This document shows positions 31,401 through 43,400 of a DNA stretch of 64,000 nucleotides, in pieces. The stretch spans positions 146,424,312 to 146,488,311 of the forward strand of contig OY821519.1 in NCBI GenBank assembly GCA_963682025.1. The letters run 5' to 3'. The DNA comes from Cordilura impudica. Lineage: Eukaryota > Arthropoda > Insecta > Diptera > Scathophagidae. The position numbers and the translations under genes were made by a program. The notes below the pieces were generated by a model that saw only the letters and a list, made by a program, of their open reading frames with translations, did no database searches and was not told the DNA's origin. Numbering within the stretch: position 1 is the first letter of the stretch; each line of letters starts with the position of its first letter.

Positions 31401-34400
31401 GCCATGAGGACGAAGAGCCGCTAACACCGAATCATTTTTTGCTGGGGTCGCCTAATACTGCGCAAACACTAGAGGGAACAGTCATCGATAAGCCAGCTGT
31501 TTCGAGAAAACAGTGGCGAATCTCCCGTCAGCTCCGTGACCACTTTTGGAAAAGGTGGATAATTGAGTATTTGCCAACGCTTACACGAAGGTCAAAATGG
31601 TGCGAATACACACAACCTATGGCTCCTGGTGACTTGGTTCTCATCTGCGATCCAGCCGTTTCTCGCCGAGAGTGGAAGAGAGGTCGAATAGAAGAAGTTT
31701 ACAAGGGCAGTGATGGTGTCATTCGTCGTGCTGATGTCAGAACGTGTTCCGGTATTTTGAGGCGCCCTGTGTCCAAGCTTGCAGTCCTGGACTTCGAATA
31801 GTGAATCGAGGTCGATCCACGGGGGTGGGGATGTCGCTGGAACCGCTCATATATTTGTCTTTTTATTTACATGTTTGTACACATACGCACATACATACAT
31901 AGCAATGGTAATTGCTTTATTTTTGGTGTATGTAGGTGTGTGCGTATGTTGTTATGTTCATTTATTTGTTTGCTATGTGGTCATTGTCGTCGCCAAATTT
32001 ATTGCAGTCTTTTTTATCTTCATTCTACTGCAGTGTTTCATGAGAAAACAGGTTCTGTAACGGAATAGAACCGTTTTAACAATTGAGTGAAAATAGAATG
32101 AAGATACCCAAACAAACGGTGGCTCTAAATGTGAAGTCAGTTTGCTGGGGATAAAGACTGCGGTAAGTAGCAGTGCGGTATTTTATATTTACTTTTTCTA
32201 ATGTAATATTTTTTTTAGAAATAAACAACAACTGTATATGTACATATAAGTTAAACTTATTATCAACAACTGTATTAATTTATTGAAGTTAAATTCGCTA
32301 TCCCCGCAAGATAACTCACGTCGCAGCCAGCGACAGGCAACATTGTGGAAATCATCCGAAGCGTGCCGAAAAAATTGCTATTGCAGAAGCCATAATTTGC
32401 CTATTTCCCGCTTTTAAATTTGAAAATAGCAAGTTTGGAGGAATTGTAAGTATGCCACTCTTAATACTGAGCTGTTTCTGCTTATATACAATAACAGACA
32501 AATTTAAATATCAACAGATAAAAAAAAATTCTTTCAGGATCTGTTTTACAATCCTGAAAATAATTCCGGTTATTTGGCTGCAAAATTGAAGAATTTAAAT
32601 ACTAAACTCGCAAAACTCGGCAACAACAGTAATAAAAAACGCAAGCTGTCCGAAGTCGACAATGACAGCGATGACGAAGCCGTAATCTCGGAAGATCTGT
32701 GCTTTTTCAAAAATTGCATTATTTCAGATGAGCTGAATTTGGTAAAACAAAAATTGCGGGAAACATCAAAAGCAAAGCAAAAGTTTATGACGACATGTTC
32801 CAATATTTTGGAAAATTTCCCAATATTTTTATATGATTCTTCATTGGTAATGTATGGACAATAATATTACGAATATTTTAATTAAAAATGATTTTATTTG
32901 CAGATTGATTTTGATTTTACTGTTCGGTATGGAGGCGATTTCGAATGGTCTATTGCAAAACTGGGAAAAATATGAAAGGTGTGTGGAAGAAATTTTGAGT
33001 AATGCAAGTGGCTGATCTGATTTGAAAAACTGTACTAATTGGGCCTCTGACGTGCTACCATATTTGAATCTTTTAAAGCTGCTGCCTGCCATCTACAGCC
33101 AGTGGACGCGGGCAAAAGAAAGTAAACTTTCAGCAATCTGTCAACAGTTTTATTTCTTTTGAAAATGTAATTAACTATGAAATTAACATTCATACTAAAA
33201 AACTAACAAATTTTTTTCTTCGTAGCTCAACACTCCTATAGCGGAATACGCAGTTGGGTCTAGTCAGCCCACCATCATAGCAGTTGGAAAAGACAGAACC
33301 AACATTTACCAATATTTTATAGCCATTGATGGAAAGAAGATAAATGTGCCCAATGACTACAATTTCAGCCAAGTCTTCGATCTATACTTTAAAGCTTTTT
33401 ATTTATTTAACATACAGTTTGACGTAAGCTTGGCGAATTTTTTGGAATTTTTTCCGAAATTCATTTACAAAATTAACTACCAAAAGAAGGCAAGTACTCG
33501 ATTATTGGACGTACAGTCTAAATTTGCGAAAAAGTTTGCGGAATTGACGAGTTTAGTTTAAGAGGAAGTAATGATGAAGAACTTTTGCTTTTCATGTAAG
33601 AAAGAATTTGAAACCATACCATATGTCATATTTCATTTAAAAAATGAACATTTTTTAGCGGAGGCGCACGGTTTGGAGTTAAGGTGTGTTTCCTCTAAAA
33701 CATGTAAAAAAGTTTTTAATACATTTAGCTCGTTAAGAAAGCATTCTAAACTTTGTATTCCTCAAAATATAAGCAGCAAAGTTCCATCAAACAATATTGA
33801 GCAAATAAAAATATCAGAAAATGTAAATACCATTCATATTGATGTGCCACCTTTGTACTTGCCACCAGTAGAAAATTTGGAAACTTCCTCTATTGCTTCA
33901 TCACTTTCAAAAAAATTGATATCATGTGGTATTTCAGAAACAAAAATTGGTGAAATACTTACATCATTTAAAGTTATGTTAAATAAAAGTTTCGATAATT
34001 TTGAAAGTTACTTATTAGAAAAACATCCCGAGATAAAAGAAAACTTATTTAAAGAAAATTGTATTAGCTTTCGAGGTGCATTGGCCGAGGAATTCATGCA
34101 ATATTCCACAAAATTTAGAAGAGAAAAAGAAATTAGTAAGGCAGATTTTTATGTTTCACCAACCGCTAGGCCATTAGGAGGCCGTTGGGCTGTTAAAAAA
34201 AAAAAAAAAGTCTGTACCCTACTAAACACTTCGTACAATCTACATTTCAATATGTGCCTATCCTTGCGACATTAGAAACATTATTTTAAAACAAATCTTT
34301 CAAAGAGCTATATTTTGCAAGCAACCATATTTGTAATAAGGAAACACTTGTAAGCTTTTGCTGTTCTCAAAACTTTTCTGGGTCCGATTTTTTTCAAAAG

Positions 34401-37400
34401 GAAGCTGATGCTTTGCAAATACAAATTTTTTATGATGACTTCGAAATAACTAATCCTTTAGGAAGCAAAACCGGAATTCATAAGGTTGGTGCCCTCTACG
34501 TCACAATAAGAAATCTTCCTTATCAATACAATTCAAAGTGTGCTAACATTCATTTACTAGCGCTCTTTTTATGCATAGATCTCAAAAACAAAAATGTAAA
34601 TTGTAATAACGTATTACATCCGATTATCAATGACATTCGAGCACTCGAAAAAAATGGTGTAAAAGTGGATAATATGTTCATAAAAGGTACTTTGGTGTCA
34701 GTTGCTCATGACAATTTAGGGGCGAATGTGTGCTTTGGCTTTTTAGCTTCCTTCAGAGCAGATTAATATTGCAGATTTTGCAAAATTCATCGAGAAGAAG
34801 CTAAGCACACATTTGCTGAAAACTACAATATTTTAAGAACACAAGCAGAATACGACGAAATATTGTCCGCTGCTGCCGGAGAAACTCTTTTAGATCCAAA
34901 AACTACCAAAGGCATCAAAAACGCTTGTGAGATTAACAAATTGTCACACTACAAAATTTTTGAAAGCCTTAATGTTGATGTCATGTATGACAGTTTGGAA
35001 GGCGCCGTTCCTTTTATTTTAAAACTTTTTTTTTTAAAAGCTTACGGAAGGCAAATACCTTTCAATAACAGATATTAATGATAAGATAAAAAATTTCAAT
35101 TTCGGATATTTGCAAAGTAAAAATTGCAACACTTCCATTGGACTGTCAGCTTCTCAAAATTTATGTCTTATTTTGCACTTCCCTTTCATCTTCTTCAACT
35201 TTTATGACACTCTGTCGAATTTTTGGAATGGGGTTACTTCGCTTATTCGAATAATAAATGTAACATTGTCTTCAGTCTGAAAACAGCAACATATTGAGTC
35301 TCTTAAAAATGATATAGCGTTACATTTAAAATGCATAGGTGAAGTTTATGAAGAAAACCTGATCCCAAAACATCACTTTCTGACCCACTACCCTTCAGCT
35401 CTAAGAAAAATAGGTCCTCTGATACACACCTGGGCTATGAGATACGAAGCTAAACATCGCGAATTTATCAGAGATGTTTCAGTAATAAATAATTACAAAA
35501 ACATATGCAAATCGCTCGCTAATAGATATCAAAAAAAAAGATGAGTATTATGTGGGAAAATATGACATTTGAAAATCAATTTGTTTTTAATAAATTATAT
35601 AATCTAAGTTTCGAAGATTTAGATTTAAGTGTCCAAGACTATTTTTCTCAAATATTTCATAGTAATAAAATGCCTCCAATACGGACGACAAAAAAAAATC
35701 GAATGTAAATACGGATATATTTATAAGCCAGAATTTACGTTATATTAAAAAAAAAAAAAAAAAAATGTCATACTTTCGGGAAAATTAAAACAATTTATGT
35801 TGTCAATAATAACGTTTACTTACACTTACAAAAGAGTTTACACTATCTTAGAGTGTTATGAGATTACTTGTACAAATTTATCAAAAGTAATTCGTTTTTC
35901 TAACTTACAATATATAAGACCATTCGAAATTAACCTTGTTCAGTCGAAAATGTTTTTTATTAATGCCCCATGAAATAGTAGACTAAAGTTTATATAGTAG
36001 TATATATATATAAATAGATACACAGTATTTTTCTTTTAAACAATTCCAACTTAATATTAAACTATGAATAATACAATAATTACTTTTCATTTTGCTTATC
36101 ACACTATGGAATGGAATATAAAATTTTGTTGGATTACTTGATATACTTTGTTGCAATTTTAGATTTTGACGATTTTTGATTATGGCGATTATTGCTTTTT
36201 TGCGATTTTTTGATTTTGGCGATTTTTGTTATTCTCGATTGTCGGTTTTGGCGATTTTTGACTTTGGCTTTATTTGCGATTTTTGGTATTCGCGATTTTA
36301 AGTTTTGGCAATTTTTGATTAGGTGATTTTTGATATTCGCGATTTTTTGTTGGTAATTTTTGGCGGTTTTTTGTTTTTTTTGCAATTTGGCTTTTGCGAT
36401 TTTTGTTATTCGCGATTTTTGGTTTTGGCGATTTTCGTTTTTTCCGATTTTTGTTATTCGCGATTAGCGGTTTTGGCGATTTTTGTAATTCCGCCCAAAT
36501 TTTCCACGACTACTCACATTGGAAATTAATGTACTTGTCATTTCATAGTACTGTCATTTTCTTAGTACTTTATATTTTTTTGAATAGAAGGTGACACGCC
36601 CATTGGTCCGATCCCGCCCTTTTTTATCCGACTACTCACATTAACAACTCATGAACGCACACAAAGTCCCAAGGCTTTCACTACTATAGTACTCCAGTTA
36701 TATGATATTAAATATTTTCTTTGTATGGGGGTTCCACCCCTACTGATCTGATCCCCCCATGTTTTCCAAATACTGACATTGATAACTTATGAACTCGCTC
36801 AAAGTCCCAAGACTTTTTCTATTACAGTACTCTAGATATAAATATGACATTACATATTTACAAATTAGTTTCAGAACTCTTGCTATCGTATTACTTCAGA
36901 TATTATATGTTAAAATTAGATGTTAAAAATTCAATTTACATGAGAGGTGCCACGCCCACTTGAAAAATCCCATTAGTGGGCTTATAAATTTGTTGAGCAC
37001 TGTACCTATTGAAAAAACTTTTAAAAGTTTACTTTTAATGCAAACAATATACTAAATCTAAATCGATTTTGGTTTAGATTTAATTCCAGAAAAGTATTAA
37101 GCCAACTCCAATTTTTAGGTAGATCCAGTTTTCTTTTAAAACCACAAAAGTATTAAATTTAACGCCCTATTGGATTTAATTTAATGCTTTAAAAGTTTAT
37201 TTTTAAGAAGAAAACCTTCCTTGAATTAAATCCAACTAAAGTATTAATTTAATACCAAAAATGCTTACTCTCACATTTTTCTCTCTCTCTTTGCTTAAAC
37301 CAATGTGGTATTGATTTAATACTTTCTGTCATTGTTATATATAAATGCCAAAATGGTATTAAAATTAAACTTTATTTTTTACTGTGTACATTAAGAATTA

Positions 37401-40400
37401 ATGGTTATAATGTGTACCATTTCTCTTTGACAATTTTGCAAGCAAAGATAAATAATCCAACGAATAAAAGAATTATTGTTCGAAATACAATTCAAGACAG
37501 AATTCGAAAATGAGTAAAAATGCAAAACAACAACAAAAATCAGATATAAAATTGTGATTTTATTTCAATTTATCATGATGAAAACACCGACATCACCAAT
37601 TAGCTATGTTCGTTAGATATATTGTTGAAATGAAATAAGGGAAGGATTGATAAATTTGGTATCTTTACTATGAACTACCAAAGGTAACAGAGGCTCTGTC
37701 TGAAGTAGAAATAGATCTTTCGAAAGTCGTATCTGTAACTACGGATGGTGCACCCAGTATGATTGGCAAAGAAGCAGGATTTGTCAATATATTTACAAAT
37801 TCGATTGTATAATTTACCAGGAAGCGTTATATGCAAAGAATGATTTTAAACTAGTTGCAGCCGTGATGAAACTTGTGACCAAAATAGTTAACTATATGCT
37901 GTAAACAAAAGAAAGTTCGAATCTTTGTTAAGTGAAATCAACTCGGTGTACAATGGTTTAACTATGTATAATAATGTTCGTTGGCTTAGTCGCGGCAAAG
38001 TACTTCAACGTTTCATCGAGTTTGAATGAAGTTCGGATTTTTTAAATGATTAAAAACAAATTCATTATAAAAAGTTATTAGATGTTGAGTGGACATTAAG
38101 ATTAATGTTCTTTGCGGATTTTTGCGGTCATATGAATGATTTAAGTTTAAAATTACAAGGTTTTGGTAAAACTATTGATATTATATTTGATCACATCCAA
38201 AGATTTGAAGCTAAGCTAAAAATATTTAAATTAAATATAATGAGCAGATATTGCACGAAAAACCTGATGTAACAAAAATAATAAAAGAATTTGATAATGT
38301 TTTAGAGGCTGCGATTGAACAATTTTCGACAAGATTTATACAATTTCGACAATTTGCAGAAACTTCAAATTTTGTTGCTCGTCCAGATACATATCCATAC
38401 GAACAGTTAAATTTAACGAGTGAATTTAGAAGATTTCGAGATGCATTATTCATAGATTTAAGAATCATTTTGGAAGAAATTGAATGAGATCGTTTAATTG
38501 GAGATAAAAAATAGCAATGGTTATTTTAACAATTTTTTCGTCTACTTATTCTCGTGAATCACTGCTTTTTTATGAATTTTATTAAATCAGAAATGAGTAT
38601 TAGACACACAGACGATATCAGTACCTTTTGTATCTTATTAAAAACTACGAGTTTTGAGCGAGATATAAAATATTTATCAACTTCTAGCACACAACAACAT
38701 ACATATATCTTATTTTAATGAAATTTTAAGTTTTTTTTTTTGCAAATAACAATAAAAAATTTTATTCCTTAATAACTCTTATTTATTTATATCTAAATAA
38801 AAATGTGTATTTTTTCATTTTAAACTTTTTTTAATAAAAATAATCTATTAACAAAAAAATATGTATAACCCTTTGCTTGGATTCTCATTGCATTGGTTTC
38901 ACAGCAAAGAATATGAATTAACAGCTGTATAACCTGCCATGCAGAATATACATATGTAGATCAATTCTTGAAACAAATGTGCCAATGCTGTTTGCTTCAT
39001 TTAAGGTAAAAACGTTTGTCTTGAGCCTGATTTCTTTCTATGTTGCGAAACTCCTTTTCTGCATTGTTCTTTTCCGGCTATTGGATTTATGGGCGTGGAC
39101 TTCTCATCCTTTTACAACGCCTATCTGGATGCAACAATAAACTATTACAAAAGATGGACTAAACTCACAAGATAACAACTCACACTTAGACGAAGAGTAT
39201 TGGGAGATCACATCTTCATACTCCCGCTCTTTACCCACCCAACCAGGTCATTTAAAATTTATGTTAACTTTCATAAATGACCCCATTACTTACCACACCA
39301 AAACTTTTTAATCTTTACATAACATACCACACCAGCGAACCATTGTCCCTTCTTTTCCTCCAAAAATCAAAATTAAATAGACATCATGGTTTACAAATCC
39401 AACTATATAACATATACATTTATCTATAATATTAATAGGCTAGGCGATTTCTTGTGACCGATATTTTGTTCTACCGTTTTAACCCGATTTTGACCAAACG
39501 TATATTATTTGTTGGGTATTTCTTTTTAGCCGTTTTGCAGATTTACAGATTTTTAAAATTTTACCACACATACATAAAATTATACAATGATATGTGCGTG
39601 TTTATTAAATTTGTAATAAAAATGAGTTTGTTTTTTGTGTTGATTTTCGAATTGGCTATAAATAATTAGCATATTTTTAGGGTCTTTATTTAATAAAAAA
39701 AAAATTTCCTAGAATTTGCATTTTGTCAAACAAAATCTTTTCAACAATTTTAATACTTTCTTCTACTTTCAGATATTTTTTATCTCTTTTTTAAGCTTTG
39801 AGGCTTAAAAAGTAAACAACAAAAAAATAAGATGTAAAAAAAAATACAATACTATAAATAAAAATTGAAATAAAAAAAATTTAAATATTAGGTCTGTTCC
39901 GCCAGAACAATATCTTTTAAAAGTCTAGCAAAACTCAAGCATTGAGTAATTTCATATTTACGCTCTTCGCTCTCATTTTCTATTTTTCTGGTGGAACGAC
40001 TTGAAGCAAAAACCATGATTCATAATTAATTCTTCTTCCGAATCACTGCTTGATTCCAATAAATTTTCATATAAAACTAATTTTTCCATTTTATTTATTT
40101 CTACCAAGATTTTATTCTTTTTGACAAAAATCAAAAAACCAAAACAATGAATGAAAACAACTGCTTCTGTCACTTTTCGTAAATGGTTGAAACTTACACA
40201 AATTTGTTCTAGCAAAGTTCAAGCTGTTCAAGCATGGTGAGTTGTGGTGAGAAACTGCAAATGTCTCTCTCTTTAGATTGACATTTTTCTGGTTAAACGC
40301 ACTCGACTAATGTTCAACATACTTGAACATGCTTCAACATCGTGGGGGAACAGAACTATTATCTTACAACACTAACATGCTAACAAAAAGAAATTGCAAA

Positions 40401-43400
40401 AACTTCAAATTAATAAAAATAATGATGATTTTTGCGACCTTTGTGTAGTAAAATGTGTATGTTCAGCAGGCTTAAGGTCAGGTTAAATAAAAACTCTTTT
40501 TTGTTTTTATATTAAAATTTTTATTATTCCAATATTTCGAACGTCATTGACATTCATCTTCAGGAAAGGACAAATTTACAAAACAATAAGTCTAACAACG
40601 ATAACAAAACCACATATAAAACCTACATGAGCAAACATAAAACAGACACAACTGCTCTATTGTTTAGACGAATACTGACGCATCCATCAGTGTCTTTTTT
40701 GAAGTTTATCCTCTTCTCTGTTGGTGTGTTTATGACGTGGAGCATCTCCAAAATAAATCTCTTGCTGTTGTTACTCTCTTGCTGTAATATTTTCACATTG
40801 TCAATGCTGTTTTTTGTGTTGAAATATTTGTTCTACATTTATGATCAGATTTTTGTTCGATATTCTTGTTTTTAATTTAGATTTAGTTGTAGCAACATAA
40901 ACCATGTTGCACAAGTTGTTTTCTCCACCCTTACAGGCAATTTCATAAATAACATTTGATTTATCTTCATTTTCAATTTTCGATTTCATGTTACTGTATA
41001 TACTTTTCAAAGTGTTTGAGGTTTTTGAAGCAATGCAGAATTTGTCTTTGTCATATAATTTTGAATTTTTAAACGTTCGGAGAAACCAGGTACTCTGCAT
41101 GTGGATTGTTTATATATTCATAATCTTAATTTTATTTTGACATGAAATACTGTATCCGAAATATTTAATACTCTCCTGATGAAGTTTGTGGCAATAACTA
41201 TAACAACTTGTTTAGGGTGTTGTGAGAAGTAATTTATAAGTCTTCCTGATGCCATTGGTTTCTGATCAATCCAATCTACTTTTATAATGTTGTCCCGTTT
41301 GACAACTAAAGTGTCAAGGTAAGGTATCTTTCATCAATTTCTATTTATAATGTAAATCTAATATCACAGTGCAATTGTTTTTACTATCGCGAAAAGGTCG
41401 TCAACGTATTTTGTTACACATCGGTTTTGCGAATTAAGTTTTTTATACTCTTATCCAGCAACTCATCCATCACAATATCAGCAATCACTGGTGATGCTGG
41501 TGAACCCATCGGTATACCCTTCATCTTGTATAATATTTTTCCAGCGTAAAATGGCGGTTTTCAATAATGCAGTATTTTATTATATCTAAAAATAATCGCT
41601 TCGTCATTTTGGTATGTTTTTGAATAGTTTCCCATTTACTCTCTATGGTATTAATCGTGAAGTCAACTGGAATACTGGGAAATAGAGATACTACGTCAAG
41701 AGAAATCATCGTTTCGTCGTCACTTAGGTATGAATTATTTATCCGGTTCTTGAATTCTATCGCGTCTTTAACATTGTATCTGGATTCCATTGTCAGATTA
41801 TTTAAACTAAATATTTATAACATATTTACATAACGAGCAGGACGGTGAACTTATTTGCGAACAAATTGGACGTAACGGCATATTTTCCTTATGGATTTTA
41901 GGTAAGCCGTAAACTCGCGGCGCGTTGGCGACTCTCTGTGTGAGTTGGTATTTTTCCTTGAGACTTATTAATTCTTCTTTGTGCATTTTTTCTACTAAAT
42001 CGTTATTCTTTTGTTGTAATTTTGATGTTGGATCCCGTTTTAATATTTTGTATGTTGATCTATTATTTAAAATTGTAGTCATTTTTCGCTCATAATCTGT
42101 TTTGTTCAATGCCACTGTAACATTACCTATATCCGAATTAGTAATAATGATATCTTTATTTTTATTAATAAATTTCTTATGTTTGCTCCACTGTTTTTAT
42201 GATTGTCTTTTCTCTCCCGCTTATTCTCGTTGTTTTCACATGTCTGTCCAACATGTATCACTGGATTCACACAAGGCAATTTTTGTTGCGCAACTTTTCT
42301 TCAATTCTCTTTTAAAGTTGCCTTAATGTTCACACAGAGAAATTTATTGCCGCAACTTTTCGTTTTCTTTTACTTTCAAATTCTTACATTTTTGACAGTT
42401 CACTTTATTATTGTGTAAAAAGAATTTATTATTGGTCCAAAGTGAAAAATCTATTTGTGTGAAAAAATGGAAGTCAAAGAAAAAATGAAATAATAAAAAA
42501 AATAATAAAATAAATGAAATAATAATTTTTCACAGCGAAAGAAAGAATAAAAAGAAATGTCAAATAATAAGCTGCAGCTAACTTCGTGTTTATTTGTAAT
42601 TACGAATTGCACAACAAAACGAGTTGCCGAGTACAAGCAACTCCGTACCAAATACCGCTCTTCTTTCCCCTCTCTCCTACAAACTCAAGAATTGCGCAAC
42701 AAAATTTGCCTTGTGTGAATTCGGATATATAAACTGTGTTCTAGCAATCTCTTGTTCTTCTTTATCTTTAATTGTTTGTATAAAAGTTTCTCCATCTGTA
42801 ATGCATTTGAATAGAGGGAACTCTTTTTTAGTTGTGGGGAGAGCAAAATTAGGACCCAACGCGAAGAGCCACACCGCAACCATAAAAATGAAATAACCAT
42901 CGCGCCCATCGATTTTCATGATCTATGTCTCATTTTGTGCACAGGTTATGTGACTTTACGCCAAAGTAATAAGACTCGACACTTTTTCCTGTTTTGGATT
43001 TTGCATGATTTTTAATAATACAAAATTTTAATTTTTTAGGCAAAAAATTATTATTTTTTCTTCATAAATATATTAAAAACTGCGAAACTGTTAATTGTGT
43101 TGAGATATGGAAAGAAGTAGATTAAAGTTATTGTAATTCTTAATTCTTCTAAATTTGTTTCAGCAAAATCAGACTAGCGGTTCTCGAGTTATGTAAAAGA
43201 GCCCAAAACGTGACAAATTCCCCTATACGATACTTACTAAGTTCAAATCGATATTTCTCGATTCCTAGACGTGACCCAGCGAAACGCCGGGACAAGTATA
43301 ACTTTTTTTGACCGATATAACTTTCCACGGTGGTTGCATCCCATCCCGATCACTTACCCCTACCATTTTTCGCACAGTGTAATAGCATAAATGTTATTGA

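Larger units (their letters stand above)
25733..32335 (+). mobile_element. BEL/Pao LTR retrotransposon, young insertion
   Basis: Two 504-bp LTRs (25733-26236 and 31832-32335) both begin TGTCGCTGG and end CCAGCGACA. A perfect 5-bp target duplication GGCAA flanks the element (25728-25732 and 32336-32340). I see one difference between the LTRs (TACTGTTTC against TACTTTTTC). The internal part encodes gag and pol with domain order protease, reverse transcriptase, RNase H, integrase, typical of BEL/Pao, and no envelope-like gene. It is inserted in ORF1 of the CACTA-like element. A frame break between gag and pol suggests that this copy is not autonomous. Confidence 0.95.
25201..33561 (+). pseudogene. 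ORF1 of the CACTA-like element, split by the BEL insertion
   Basis: The exons inferred from GT-AG boundaries and frame are 25201-25297 (ATG, MFLKVKYHGKVNFVKIS), 25358-25557, 25608-25732, then after the BEL and its target duplication 32341-32445, 32538-32846, 32904-33121 and 33226-33561 (ending ELTSLV). No known domain is recognised. The exon at 32538 has a nuclear-type basic/acidic stretch (NKKRKLSEVDNDSDDE). Breaks are a 1-nt frameshift near 25675, the 6.6-kb BEL after 25732, and a frameshift plus stop in 32904-33121. Similar paired ORFs occur in DNA elements of fish and insects, by my recollection of the family pattern. ORF2 starts 9 bases after this stop. Confidence 0.6.
24658..37386 (+). 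mobile_element. CACTA-like (CMC) DNA transposon, 12.7 kb with a nested BEL
   Basis: The left end is CACAGTAAAAAATGACGG and the right end, inverted, is CACAGTAAAAAATAAAG. Similarity continues for about 33 bp with small gaps. Both ends are flanked by TA (24656-24657, 37387-37388). Subterminal zones (24715-25160 and 37085-37360) carry many copies of AGTATTAA or its complement in both orientations, like CACTA subterminal binding repeats. It encodes two genes on the plus strand: an ORF1 with introns (25201-33561) and a zinc-finger/tnp2-like ORF2 (33571-35707). Without the 6.6-kb BEL it would be about 6.1 kb. Class assignment rests on the CACAG ends plus the ORF2 motifs. Confidence 0.7.
40515..42955 (-). 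mobile_element. Penelope-like retroelement (reverse transcriptase plus GIY-YIG)
   Basis: Read on the minus strand: N-terminal segment around 42919-42724 (LGPNFALPTTKKEFPLF), interrupted by a MITE, then ITNSDIGNVTVALNKTDYER and RVYGLPKIHKENMPLRPICS (42115-41807), ISLDVVSLFPSIPV (41790-41521), KGIPMGSPASPVIADIVMDE (about 41520-41460, another frame), and finally YEIACKGG...CNMVYVATTKSKLKTRI (41100-40801), a GIY-YIG-like endonuclease in which both signature triplets are altered (VIY and VYV). This domain order is specific to Penelope-like elements. Frameshifts and stops make it inactive. It lies in the Psa intron in the same orientation as Psa. Confidence 0.85.

Noticed and set aside
36134..36594. 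Open frames on both strands of the GCGATTTTTG array
   Set aside because: Periodic amino acids reflect the tandem DNA repeat.
39454..39669. Open frame with membrane-like segments in the Psa intron
   Set aside because: AT-driven composition, no start context, no splice or promoter support, no known relatives.
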